Part shown: one piece after another, positions 38,879 through 47,018 of the stretch
Position numbering within the stretch: position 1 is the stretch's first letter
Layout of the letters: the number at the start of each line of letters is the position of its first letter
DNA from: Bradyrhizobium sp. Ce-3
GTDB lineage: Bacteria > Pseudomonadota > Alphaproteobacteria > Rhizobiales > Xanthobacteraceae
Length of the DNA: 64,000 nt
Reading direction: 5' to 3'
Assembly (NCBI RefSeq): GCF_022835695.1
Contig: NZ_BQUV01000004.1
Coordinates: 434,001-498,000, forward strand
Notes under the pieces: generated by a model
The model's database searches: none
Told to the model about the DNA's origin: nothing
What the model saw: the letters and a program-made list of their open reading frames with translations, nothing else
Program-made: the position numbers and the translations under genes

Positions 38879-40405
38879 ATGAGCAGCAATCTCACCGACG
38901 AAGAACTTGCCGCCTTGATGCCCTCCGAACTGTGCCAGTACCAGACGCCGATCCCGACCCAGATCGTCTCCAGCGACGAGTTCTATCCCGACCCGCAGAA
39001 CGAACGGCAGCGCGAGGTCGAGGCGCGGCTGCTCGCAATGGCCGACGATCTCGGCGGCAAGCAGGGCCTCGATCGCCGCCGCTTCTTTCAGACCGCGGCC
39101 GGCATGGCCGCCTCGTTCGTCGCGATGAACCAGGTCTATGGCGAGCTGTTCGACGTGACGCCCGCGGAGGCCGCGACGCCCGCGATGGCGCAAGAGCGCG
39201 CCAACGGTCTGAAAGACCAGTTCATCATGGACATGCACACGCATTTCCTGCGCGACGACACCCGCATCATGGGATTCGTGGAAATGCGCAAGGCGGTCGG
39301 CAAGGCCGGCTGGAACAAGGAGCTCAACGATCACGAGCAGACCATCGAAGACCTCAAGTTCAATAACTACAAGAAGGAGATGTTTCTCGATTCCGACACC
39401 AAGATCGCGCTGATCTCCTCGGCGCCGTCGGATATCGAGCAGGACTGGTTCCTGACCAACGAGCAGATGGCCGCCGCGCGCAAACAGATCAATGATGAGG
39501 CCGGCTCGCGGCGCGTGTTCTGTCACGCCATCTTCACGCCCGGGCAGCCCGGCTGGCTCGACAAGCTCGACGCCGCGCTGGCGCTGGGGCCGGAGTCCTG
39601 CAAGGGCTACACGATCGGCGACAACACCCACAAGGAGATCAGCCGTTATCCCTGGCGGCTCGACGACGAGAAGGTGACCTACAAGGGCTACGAGAAGATG
39701 GTGAAGGCCGGCATCAAGAATGTCTGCGTCCACAAGGGGCTGTTCCCGCCCGGGATCGAGAAGCAGTATCCGAATCTGCGCGGCTTCGCCGACGTTGCCG
39801 ATGTCGGCCAGGCCGCCAAGGACTGGCCGCAGCTCAACTTCATCATCTATCACTCGGCCTATCGCCATGTCGGCGGCGATCCGAAGGTGGCGCTCGCCGA
39901 GTTCGAGCGCACCGGCCGGATCGCCTGGACCTCCGACCTCGCCGACATCCCGGCTCAGTATGGCGTCAACAATGTCTATGGCGACGTCGGGCAATTGTTC
40001 GCCACCACGTTGGTCGCCGAGCCCAATGTCTGCGCCGCGCTGATGGGCACCCTGATCAAGGGGCTCGGTGTCGATCATGTCTGCTGGGGCACCGATGCGC
40101 TGTGGACCGGCGCGCCGCAATGGCAGATCGAAGGCCTGCGGCGGCTGGAGATCCCCGAGATGATGCAGAAGAAGTTCGGCTACGCGCCGCTCGGGCCCGC
40201 CGACGGACCGGTGAAGACCGCGATCTTCGGCGACAACAATGCCCGGCTCTACAACATCCAGCCGAAGCGCGCGATGCTCGACATCAAGGGCGATCGCTTT
40301 GCGATGATGAAGGCGCAGTATGAGAAGGCCGGCGCGGAGCCGTCGAACACGCGTTACGGCTATGTGGTGCCGAGCGGGGTGATCGATCACAAGGTGTTTG
40401 CGTAG
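38879..40405 (+). CDS. Metal-dependent amidohydrolase family protein
   Basis: 508 residues from ATG 38879. The amidohydrolase_2 TIM-barrel (about 115-450) begins with the metal-binding HxH of FIMDMHTHFLRDD and later has NFIIYHSAYRHVGG (His) and HVCWGTDALWTGAPQWQIEGL (Asp). This family includes ACMSD-like decarboxylases and hydrolases. An unusual 110-residue N-terminal part carries an internal twin-arginine-like LDRRRFFQTAAGMAASFVAMN at about 64-84, so export, if any, would use an internal rather than terminal signal. Substrate unknown. Confidence 0.82.
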   Translation: MSSNLTDEELAALMPSELCQYQTPIPTQIVSSDEFYPDPQNERQREVEARLLAMADDLGGKQGLDRRRFFQTAAGMAASFVAMNQVYGELFDVTPAEAATPAMAQERANGLKDQFIMDMHTHFLRDDTRIMGFVEMRKAVGKAGWNKELNDHEQTIEDLKFNNYKKEMFLDSDTKIALISSAPSDIEQDWFLTNEQMAAARKQINDEAGSRRVFCHAIFTPGQPGWLDKLDAALALGPESCKGYTIGDNTHKEISRYPWRLDDEKVTYKGYEKMVKAGIKNVCVHKGLFPPGIEKQYPNLRGFADVADVGQAAKDWPQLNFIIYHSAYRHVGGDPKVALAEFERTGRIAWTSDLADIPAQYGVNNVYGDVGQLFATTLVAEPNVCAALMGTLIKGLGVDHVCWGTDALWTGAPQWQIEGLRRLEIPEMMQKKFGYAPLGPADGPVKTAIFGDNNARLYNIQPKRAMLDIKGDRFAMMKAQYEKAGAEPSNTRYGYVVPSGVIDHKVFA

Positions 40406-40415
40406 GTCTCACCAT

Positions 40416-40543
40416 CCGTCATTCCGGGGATCGCGAAGCGAGAGCCCGGAATCCATCCAGCCACAAATTTTACGGCCCGATGGATTCCGGGCTCGACGCT
40501 GCGCGGCGCCCTCAGGTGCGCAACGGCGCACCGGGGAATGACG
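40416..40543. repeat. GTCATTCCGGG-type inverted repeat
   Basis: Starts CCGTCATTCCGGGG and ends CACCGGGGAATGACG, with inner arms GGAATCCATC / GATGGATTCC and a right-hand hairpin GGTGCGC / GCGCACC. It lies between convergent stops of the amidohydrolase and enoyl-CoA hydratase genes. Confidence 0.7.
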
Positions 40544-40566
40544 AGTGGAGGGCCCGGCGCGCCCGC

Positions 40567-41304
40567 CTACTTCCCCGTAAACCTCGGCTTGCGCTTCTCG
40601 GCGAAGGCCTTCACGCCCTCCTTGAGATCCTCGCTGTCCCTGACCTCATCGAGCAGCCGCCGCACGTCGGCGACCGTCTCCAGCGGCCCCTTCGGCATGG
40701 CCTCACGGGCCAGCTTCTTCAGCACGCGAACCACCAGCGGCGCGTTGCCGGCGATCTTCGCAGCCATCTCCTGTGCCATTGCGAGGTGCTGCCCCTTCGG
40801 CGCGACCTTGTTGACGAAGCCGATCTGGAAGGCGCGCTCCGCCGACATTTCCTCGCCGACCAGCAAGAACTCCATCGCGATCTTGTGCGGCATCCGCGCC
40901 ATCACCGATGAGACGCCGCCGGCCGTCGTGCCGATCTTGCCCTCTGGGTAGATGAAACGCGTCGTCTCCGACGCCACGCACAGATCGGCCATCTGGACCA
41001 GCACGAAGGCACCGCCGACCACCCAGCCCGACGTCGCCGCGATGACCGGCTTGTCGAGATCGACACCCAGACCGGGCACCGCGTGCCACATATTGACGGG
41101 AAGGTCGGCGACATCGGCACCGACGGAGAAATACTTCTCCTCCGACGAGGCCAGCACCGCGACGCGATCGTCGCTGTCGCGAAACCGCAGCCAGGCGTCG
41201 CGCAGCTCCGTACACAACGCGTTGTTGAGCGCATTGTGCTTCTCGCGACGGTCCATCGTGATGGTCGCGACGTGATCGGAGCTCTCGTAACGAACGAGCG
41301 TCAT
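40567..41304 (-). CDS. Enoyl-CoA hydratase/isomerase family protein
   Basis: 245 residues from ATG 41304. Crotonase motifs are TITMDRREKHNALNNALCTEL, the oxyanion-hole SEEKYFSVGADVADL and GWVVGGAFVLVQMADLCVASE, and IYPEGKIGTTAGGVSSVMARM with one acidic residue at the active site. Only one of the two usual catalytic Glu positions is clear, which fits isomerases or other crotonase activities as well as hydratases. The C-terminus DLKEGVKAFAEKRKPRFTGK is the usual family ending. A cupin gene lies upstream on the same strand, with a hairpin repeat between. Confidence 0.86.
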   Translation of the reverse strand: MTLVRYESSDHVATITMDRREKHNALNNALCTELRDAWLRFRDSDDRVAVLASSEEKYFSVGADVADLPVNMWHAVPGLGVDLDKPVIAATSGWVVGGAFVLVQMADLCVASETTRFIYPEGKIGTTAGGVSSVMARMPHKIAMEFLLVGEEMSAERAFQIGFVNKVAPKGQHLAMAQEMAAKIAGNAPLVVRVLKKLAREAMPKGPLETVADVRRLLDEVRDSEDLKEGVKAFAEKRKPRFTGK

Positions 41305-41324
41305 GCTGGCCTCCCTGCTACCAT

Positions 41325-41364
41325 CGTCATTCCCCGGTGCGCAGTTGCGCACCGGGGAATGACG
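41325..41364. repeat. Perfect 19-bp hairpin of the GTCATTCC repeat family
   Basis: CGTCATTCCCCGGTGCGCA and its exact reverse complement, separated by GT. It lies between the cupin and enoyl-CoA hydratase genes on the same strand and should form a very stable RNA hairpin that could end or weaken readthrough. Confidence 0.8.
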
Positions 41365-41374
41365 GGGCCTATCA

Positions 41375-41899
41375 TTATTTCTTCTCGTCGGGATGCCGGT
41401 GCACCGGATCGACCCACAGCACATTCTCCGGCTTCTCGACCGGCTCGATGTCGAGATTGATCGCGACCGCCTCGCCGTCGGAGCGCACCAGCACGCATTC
41501 CAGTACCTCGTCGGGGCTGGCGTTGATCTCCTGATGCGGCACGTAGGGCGGCACGAAGATGAAATCGCCGGGACCGGCTTCGGCGGTGAATTGCAGCTTC
41601 TCGCCCCAGCGCATCCGCGCCTTGCCCTTCACGACATAGATGATGCTTTCGAGATGGCCGTGATGATGCGCGCCGGTCTTGGCGTCCGGCTTGATGCTGA
41701 CGGTGCCTGCCCACAATTTCTGCGCGCCGACCCGGGCGAAATTGATCGCGGCCTTGCGGTCCATGCCGGCGGTCGACGGTACGTTCGGATCGAGCTGGTT
41801 GCCCGGAATCACGCGGACGCCGTCGTGCTTCCAGCGGTCGTCGTCGTGATGGTGGTGATCATGGTCGTGGGAATGGGTGTGATCGTGGGAACCGCTCAT
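41375..41899 (-). CDS. Cupin domain protein with His-rich metal-binding N-terminus
   Basis: 174 residues. Residues 4-18 alternate His and Asp/Ser (HDHTHSHDHDHHHHD), a metal-binding tail. The cupin barrel follows: AKTGAHHHGHLESIIYVVKGKARMRWGE holds the HxH...E metal site and GPGDFIFVPPYVPHQEINAS gives the second His-containing motif. It is probably a metal-dependent small-molecule enzyme or binder in the cytoplasm, where the His-rich tail may store or load Ni, Zn or Co. Substrate unknown. Upstream, 73 bases away, lies the 16-bp repeat array of the divergent csbD gene. Confidence 0.84.
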   Translation of the reverse strand: MSGSHDHTHSHDHDHHHHDDDRWKHDGVRVIPGNQLDPNVPSTAGMDRKAAINFARVGAQKLWAGTVSIKPDAKTGAHHHGHLESIIYVVKGKARMRWGEKLQFTAEAGPGDFIFVPPYVPHQEINASPDEVLECVLVRSDGEAVAINLDIEPVEKPENVLWVDPVHRHPDEKK

Positions 41900-41971
41900 C
41901 GTTCTTGCTCTCGTTGGTCTTATTTCGTGCGCGGAACGCTAGCGAAAAGCAGGCGCGCAGGCGAGCGGAAA

Positions 41972-42035
41972 ATCGGAACATCGCCAGATCGGAACGCCGC
42001 CCCATCGGAACGCCGCCGCATCGGAACGCCGCGAT
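41972..42035 (+). repeat. Four 16-bp tandem repeats upstream of csbD
   Basis: ATCGGAAC recurs at 41972, 41988, 42004 and 42020, exactly every 16 bases, with mostly conserved GCCGC spacers. The last copy supplies the -35 element of the csbD promoter. Confidence 0.85.
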
Positions 42036-42048
42036 GTGCCGGCGCGTT
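42023..42048 (+). promoter_or_regulatory. EcfG-type promoter of csbD
   Basis: GGAAC (42023-42027), 17 bases, CGTT (42045-42048), with ATG 29 bases further. This is the general stress promoter consensus. Three more GGAAC copies lie upstream in phase. Confidence 0.75.
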
Positions 42049-42077
42049 GCCTCGGCGTATTCCGAAGGAGCAAGTTC

Positions 42078-42281
42078 ATGGGTAGCACGACCGACAGGAT
42101 CAAGGGCACGGCCAACGAGGCGATCGGCAGGTTCAAGCGGCGTCTCGGCAAGGTCACCGGCTCTCCGGCGATGCAGGGCAGAGGCGCGATCCTGGAAGCC
42201 AAGGGCAGGGGACAGAAGGCGCTCGGCGGCATCAAGAGGATCGTCGGCAGGGTGACCGCAGCGGCTCACTGGCCTCGCTGA
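42078..42281 (+). CDS. CsbD family general stress protein
   Basis: 67 residues. The start GSTTDRIKGTANEAIGRFKRRLGKVTGSPAMQGRG is the CsbD signature (a four-helix stress protein of unclear action, regulated by SigB in Bacillus and by EcfG in alphaproteobacteria). AAGGAG lies seven bases before ATG 42078. It is more basic than usual for the family (RFKRRLGK, IKRIVGRV). Controlled by the adjacent EcfG-type promoter. Confidence 0.88.
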   Translation: MGSTTDRIKGTANEAIGRFKRRLGKVTGSPAMQGRGAILEAKGRGQKALGGIKRIVGRVTAAAHWPR

Positions 42282-42337
42282 ACGAGAGATGACTCGGCCG
42301 CCCATCGAGCCGGCCGCTCGATCATGAGCGACGCTGG

Positions 42338-43345
42338 TCAGCCGCGCGGGCGCGGATGTGCCAGCACATCCGGACGTGCCAGCACATCCGGATTGACCAC
42401 GTTGGTCGGCGTGCCGGCAGCGTAGGCCAATATCTGATCGAAGATGTCGGTGAACTGGATTTCGTATTCGTCGCGCGAGACGTAGCCGAGATGCGGCGTG
42501 CAGACCACATTGTCCATGTTGAGCAGCGGATCCGTGGTGTCGCGCAGCGGCTCCTTCTCGTAGACGTCGATCGCGGCCATGCCGGGACGGCCGGCGTGCA
42601 GCGCGTTGACCAGCGCGCCGGGCTCGATCAGCGGCGCACGGCTGGTGTTGACGATCAACGCGGTGTCCTTCATTCGCGCAAGGTCTTCGGCCTTGACGAT
42701 GCCGCGGGTCGCGTCGACCAGCCGCATGTGCAGCGACAGCACGTCGCAGCGGGCGAAGAAGTCGGCCTTGCTGGCGGCGGTCTCGTAGCCGTCGGCGCGC
42801 GCTTTCACCAACGCCGGCTCGCGTGCCCAGACCAGCACATTCATGCCGAACGCCTTGCCATAGCCCGCGACCACGGCTCCGATCCGGCCGTAGCCATAGA
42901 TGCCGAGCGTCTTGCCGCGCAATGTGTTGCCGACGCCGATCTGCCACTTGCCGGCCTTCAGCGCCGCCATCTGTTGCGGGATCGCGCGCATCGCGGCGAG
43001 GATCAAGCCCCAGGTGAATTCGGCGGTGGCATAGGACGGCGTGTCGGCATGCTGGCTCGACGACACGATGATGCCCAGCCGCGTGCAGGCGTCGATGTCG
43101 ATGTGCGGATAGACGCTGCGCTGGCTGATCAGCTTCAGCTTCGGCAGCCGTTCCAGCAGCGCGGTGCGGATCTGGGTGCGTTCACGGATCAGCACCAGCG
43201 CGTCGGTGTCGCGCAGCCGCTCGGCGAGCGCATCGACGTCCTGGACATGGTCGTTCCAGATCGTGACGTCGTAGCCGTCGAGCTTGCGGAAACAGTCGAG
43301 GGTGCGCAGCGTGTCGAAATAATCGTCGAGGATCGAGATCTTCAT
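42338..43345 (-). CDS. D-2-hydroxyacid dehydrogenase family protein
   Basis: 335 residues. The NAD-binding GxGxxG is in [24 protein letters not shown]; the catalytic Arg, Glu and His lie in [18 protein letters not shown] and [16 protein letters not shown]. It resembles phosphoglycerate dehydrogenase-like reductases without the serine-binding domain. It interconverts a 2-keto acid and a D-2-hydroxy acid; the exact substrate is unknown. The last residues contain a small duplication ([12 protein letters not shown]) from a 15-base direct repeat near 42358-42388. Confidence 0.87.
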   Translation of the reverse strand: MKISILDDYFDTLRTLDCFRKLDGYDVTIWNDHVQDVDALAERLRDTDALVLIRERTQIRTALLERLPKLKLISQRSVYPHIDIDACTRLGIIVSSSQHADTPSYATAEFTWGLILAAMRAIPQQMAALKAGKWQIGVGNTLRGKTLGIYGYGRIGAVVAGYGKAFGMNVLVWAREPALVKARADGYETAASKADFFARCDVLSLHMRLVDATRGIVKAEDLARMKDTALIVNTSRAPLIEPGALVNALHAGRPGMAAIDVYEKEPLRDTTDPLLNMDNVVCTPHLGYVSRDEYEIQFTDIFDQILAYAAGTPTNVVNPDVLARPDVLAHPRPRG

Positions 43346-43391
43346 CGCTGCGCCCCTCTTGTCGTGGGCCGGTTACGTCACGGTCAGTGGC

Positions 43392-43850
43392 TTACTTTAC
43401 GCCAAGCAGTTCGACGTCGAACATCAGCGTGGCATTCGGCGGGATCACGCCGCCGGCGCCGCGCGCGCCATAGCCGAGATTCGGCGGGATGATCAGCGTG
43501 CGCTTGCCGCCGACCTTCATGGTGGCGACGCCCTCGTCCCAGCCCTTGATCACGTGGCCCTGGCCGATCGGAAACTCGAACGGCTCGTTGCGGTCGACCG
43601 ACGAGTCGAATTTCTTGCCCTTCTGGCCGTTCTCGTAGAGCCAGCCGGTATAGTGCATGACGCAGGTCTGGCCGGGCTTCGGCGAGGCGCCGGTGCCGAC
43701 CTGGCTGTCGATGATCTGGAGGCCTGAAGCTGTGGTCATGGGCTTTCCTGCAGTTTGGGCCGTTGCCGTCCCGCTGACAACGGACGTGGAGACTGCCGCC
43801 GCAACGCCGGCGAACGCAGTCCTGATGATCGTGCGTCGGGAAGATCGCAT
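43392..43850 (-). CDS. Exported FKBP-type peptidyl-prolyl isomerase
   Basis: 152 residues from ATG 43850. An N-terminal signal with [30 protein letters not shown] has a twin-arginine look, so it should be periplasmic. The FKBP domain fills the rest: [86 protein letters not shown], with the Tyr, Phe, Asp, Trp and Tyr of the active pocket in place. It speeds proline isomerisation in exported proteins. Confidence 0.92.
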   Translation of the reverse strand: MRSSRRTIIRTAFAGVAAAVSTSVVSGTATAQTAGKPMTTASGLQIIDSQVGTGASPKPGQTCVMHYTGWLYENGQKGKKFDSSVDRNEPFEFPIGQGHVIKGWDEGVATMKVGGKRTLIIPPNLGYGARGAGGVIPPNATLMFDVELLGVK

Positions 43851-43913
43851 CTTGCACCTCTCGTGAAGGACGGCCGTCTCTAGCCCAGCGCGGACGAAAT
43901 CCATAGCCATTTT

Positions 43914-45185
43914 TCAGTGACCGGCCATGCCGACATCGCGGTCCAGCGCGAAATCGTCCAGCAACGGCGAACCGCCGCCTGCGATGAGATCGCCGATCAG
44001 TTGCGCCGCGAGATAGGAAAAGGTGATGCCGTTGCCGCCATAGCCATACGCGGCATAGACGCGCTTCGCGCCGGGCACCGGACCGATCAGCGGCAAGCCG
44101 TCGCTCGTGGTGTCGAAGGTGCCGGCCCAGCGGTAGTCGATCTCGGTCTCGGCAAAGGGCCAGAGTGCGGCAAGGCGCTCTGCCAGCGCGCGCGATTTCT
44201 GCGGGATCAGGCGGTCGCGCGCGCCGGGCTCGATGACGTTCTCGCTGTCCTCGCCGCCAATGATGATGCGACCTTCCGGCGTCGTGCGGGCGTAGAGGTA
44301 ATCCTTCGCGTACTCCCAGATCAGCACGCCGCCCTTCCAGATGTTGTGCGGCTGCGGCGCGGTCGCGATCGCCCAGCTCGACGACACGGTCTGCAGCTTC
44401 GAATGAACGATGTCCGGCATCGCATAGCCGGTCGCCAGCACGACCGCCTTCGCGGCGACTTCGCGGCCATTGCCGAGTCCCACGGTGACCGCCTCACCCG
44501 CCGGATCGAACGCGACAGCCTCGGCATCGAACAAGCGCGCGCCGCGCGCGACCCCGAGCCGAAGCAGACTGTGAGCAAGCTGAAGCGGATCGGCGTCGGC
44601 GGCGCCTGGCGACACGATCGCGCCGACGCGCGCCATGCCGAAGGTCTCGAGCAGCCGGCCATGGTCGAGGAAATCGCCGGGCAAGCCGGCGCGGCTGCGC
44701 AGCCGGTGCTCATCGAGCAGTTCGGCCGCGGAGCTTTCCGCCGCCAGATAGAGCGAGCGCTTCGCTCTGATCCGACCGGGAATGTTGAAGTCGTGTACGA
44801 GAGACCTCAGGCCGCTCACCGCTGCGAGGCTCGCACGGTAGGCGCGCGCGGCGCGCTCGAAGCCGTAGATCGCGGTGAGCTCGACCAGCGGGCGATCGAT
44901 CTCCCACAACAGCATCGAGGTGCTCGCCGCCGTGCTGCCGCGGCCGGGATGCTCGCGATCGACGATGACGACGTCGAGTCCCTGACGCGTCAGCCGCTCG
45001 GCAACCAGTGCGCCGGTGATGCCGGCGCCGACGATCAGCGCATCGCAGGCGAGATTTTCCGTGAGCGTCGGGCGCGGAGGCTGTTTCGCGGCGGCAAGCC
45101 AGGGTGAGGCGCCGCCGCGCAGATCCGCCTGTTCGGTCTCATCTGTATCGAGGGTGCGGATGATCGGCCTCGCGGGGAATGGCTT
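43914..45185 (-). CDS. FAD-dependent oxidoreductase (DAO family), no canonical start codon
   Basis: The frame stays open from a TGA at 45186-45188 to the stop at 43914 (423 codons) and encodes a DAO-type amine/amino-acid oxidase: DALIVGAGITGALVAERLTRQGLDVVIVDRE gives the GxGxxG FAD site, and YAAYGYGGNGITFSYLAAQLIG is the C-terminal FAD-binding block. But no ATG, GTG or TTG occurs before the Met at 44915, which lies after the FAD site. Starting there (333 aa) would give a protein without the dinucleotide fold. Either a rare start is used (for example CTG 45122) or the start was lost. Product if made: oxidation of an amine or glycine-like compound. Confidence 0.65.
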   Translation of the reverse strand, partial: KPFPARPIIRTLDTDETEQADLRGGASPWLAAAKQPPRPTLTENLACDALIVGAGITGALVAERLTRQGLDVVIVDREHPGRGSTAASTSMLLWEIDRPLVELTAIYGFERAARAYRASLAAVSGLRSLVHDFNIPGRIRAKRSLYLAAESSAAELLDEHRLRSRAGLPGDFLDHGRLLETFGMARVGAIVSPGAADADPLQLAHSLLRLGVARGARLFDAEAVAFDPAGEAVTVGLGNGREVAAKAVVLATGYAMPDIVHSKLQTVSSSWAIATAPQPHNIWKGGVLIWEYAKDYLYARTTPEGRIIIGGEDSENVIEPGARDRLIPQKSRALAERLAALWPFAETEIDYRWAGTFDTTSDGLPLIGPVPGAKRVYAAYGYGGNGITFSYLAAQLIGDLIAGGGSPLLDDFALDRDVGMAGH

Positions 45186-45237
45186 TCAGCACCAACCCCC
45201 GCGACGACGCCTTGTTCCGCCGCTCCGGCCGCGACGA

Positions 45238-46824
45238 TCAGTAGCCGAGCGCGCAGCCGTCCTTGCGCGGATCGGAGCCGCCGGTCAGCGTGCCCTTGTC
45301 CCAATCGATCCAGATGCCCTGGCCGCCGCCGAGCGGCGCGACCACGCTGGTGGTCTTGTGGCCGATCCTCTTCAGGCCCTCGACGATGTCGGCAGGCACC
45401 GAGTCCTCGAGCTGGTAGACGCCCTCGTAGTGCAGGCCGCGCGGCATATCGATCGCTTCCTGGATGTCGCAGCCATAGTCGAGCATGTTGGTCAGCACAT
45501 GGGTCTGGCCGACCGGCTGATACTGCCCGCCCATCACGCCGAACGACATCACCGAACGGCCGTTCCTGGTGGCCAGTGCCGGGATGATGGTGTGCAGCGG
45601 ACGCTTGCCCGGCGCGATGCAGTTCGGATGGCCGGGCTGAATGCGGAAGCCGCCGGCGCGGTTCTGCAGCAGCACGCCGGTCTTGTTGGAGACGATCGCC
45701 GAGCCGAACGAATGCGCGATCGAGTTGATGAAGGAGCAGACGTTGCGATCCTTGTCGACCACCGTGATGTAGACCGTCGACGGATTCATCGGCGGTGCGA
45801 CGTTCGGCAGGTCGAGCAGGCCGTCCATCCGGATGTTCTTGATGTGCTCGTCGGCGAATTCCCTGGACAGGATGCCGGCGACATCGACATGCACCTGCTG
45901 GGGATCGCCGATGTGCTGCTCGCGCATCATGTAGGCGATGCGCGCGGCTTCCGCCTCGAGGTGGAAACGCTCGACGCTGAGCGGCTTGAACTTGGTCAGA
46001 TCGAAGCGCGACAGGATGTTGAGCATCACGAGCATGGTGATGCCGGGGCCGTTCGGCGGGCACTGCCAGACGTCGTGGCCCTTGTACATCGTACCGATCG
46101 GCGCGGTCGTCTCGGTCGAATGCGCGGCGAAGTCCTCGAGCGTGTGCAGGCCGCCGATGCCGCGCAGGGTGTCGACCATGTCGGCGGCGATCTCGCCGCT
46201 GTAGAAGGCATCGCGGCCCTTTTGCGCGATCGCGCGCAGCGTCTTGCCGAGTTCGGGCTGGCGGATCACGTCGCCGGCGACCGCGGGCTTGCCGTGCGGC
46301 AACAGATAGCGCTCGGTGTTGGTGCCGTTCTTCAGCTTCTCGAAACCGTTCTTCCAGTCGAAGGCGATCCGCGGCGCGACCACGTAACCCTCTTCGGCGG
46401 CCTTGATCGCGGGCTGCAGCAGACGGTCGAAGCCGAACTTGCCGTGATCCTTCAGGATCACGTCCCAGGCATCGATGGCGCCGGGAATGCTGACGGCGTG
46501 CGCCGAGGTCAGCGGCACCGAATGGATCTTGCGTTCGAGGTACCACTCGGCAGTGGCGGCCATCGGCGCGCGGCCGCTGCCATTATAGGCCGTGATCTTG
46601 CCCTCGCCCTTCGGCTGGATCAGCGCAAAGCAGTCGCCGCCGATGCCGGTCGATTGCGGCTCGATGACGCCGAGCAGCGCGCAGGCCGCGACCGCGGCGT
46701 CGGCGGCGGTGCCGCCCTCGCGCATCACCTCGATGGCCACCAGCGCCGCCTCCGGATGCGACGTCGCCACCATCGCGTTCTGGGCGTGGACCGTGGACCG
46801 GCCGGCGAAATGGAAATTCCTCAT
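45238..46824 (-). CDS. ggt: Gamma-glutamyltransferase family protein, no signal peptide
   Basis: 528 residues from ATG 46824. It reads like an Ntn-hydrolase GGT proenzyme: the large part has MVATSHPEAALVAIEVMREGGTAADAAVAA and GIGGDCFALIQ, and the small part starts at the nucleophile Thr350 in NPSTVYITVVDKDRNVCSFINSIAHSFGS. The usual TTH-(L/Y)-S sequence is changed: the residue after the Thr is Val, not His. No signal peptide is seen, so it belongs to the cytoplasmic GGT-like branch. It might act on glutathione conjugates, gamma-glutamyl compounds or cephalosporin-like amides. Confidence 0.87.
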   Translation of the reverse strand: MRNFHFAGRSTVHAQNAMVATSHPEAALVAIEVMREGGTAADAAVAACALLGVIEPQSTGIGGDCFALIQPKGEGKITAYNGSGRAPMAATAEWYLERKIHSVPLTSAHAVSIPGAIDAWDVILKDHGKFGFDRLLQPAIKAAEEGYVVAPRIAFDWKNGFEKLKNGTNTERYLLPHGKPAVAGDVIRQPELGKTLRAIAQKGRDAFYSGEIAADMVDTLRGIGGLHTLEDFAAHSTETTAPIGTMYKGHDVWQCPPNGPGITMLVMLNILSRFDLTKFKPLSVERFHLEAEAARIAYMMREQHIGDPQQVHVDVAGILSREFADEHIKNIRMDGLLDLPNVAPPMNPSTVYITVVDKDRNVCSFINSIAHSFGSAIVSNKTGVLLQNRAGGFRIQPGHPNCIAPGKRPLHTIIPALATRNGRSVMSFGVMGGQYQPVGQTHVLTNMLDYGCDIQEAIDMPRGLHYEGVYQLEDSVPADIVEGLKRIGHKTTSVVAPLGGGQGIWIDWDKGTLTGGSDPRKDGCALGY

Positions 46825-47018
46825 AACGGAGTGCTCGCTTGATCGTGGTGGTCTGATGCTGCCGCGGCGGATGGATGCCAACGGGCTACCAAGGGAATGC
46901 GAAGTACATGGCACATTCATCCCCGGCAGGGCAATGCCTGGCATGCCAGAGGAATTATCCCGATAATGCATGGCTTTGCGGGGTTTCGTCGGCCTGACCG
47001 GCCTGATAAACCCCGGCC

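Noticed and set aside
41972-42035. 16-bp tandem array as an origin or iteron set
   Set aside because: Only four copies, no replication gene or DnaA boxes; better explained as part of the csbD promoter.
45035-46546. Minus-strand frame overlapping the ggt gene and the FAD oxidase start region
   Set aside because: A shifted reading of the ggt gene; Arg-rich product without conserved motifs.
46939-46948. TGGCATGCCA palindrome between ggt and trhO
   Set aside because: Only ten bases with no second copy; too common by chance.
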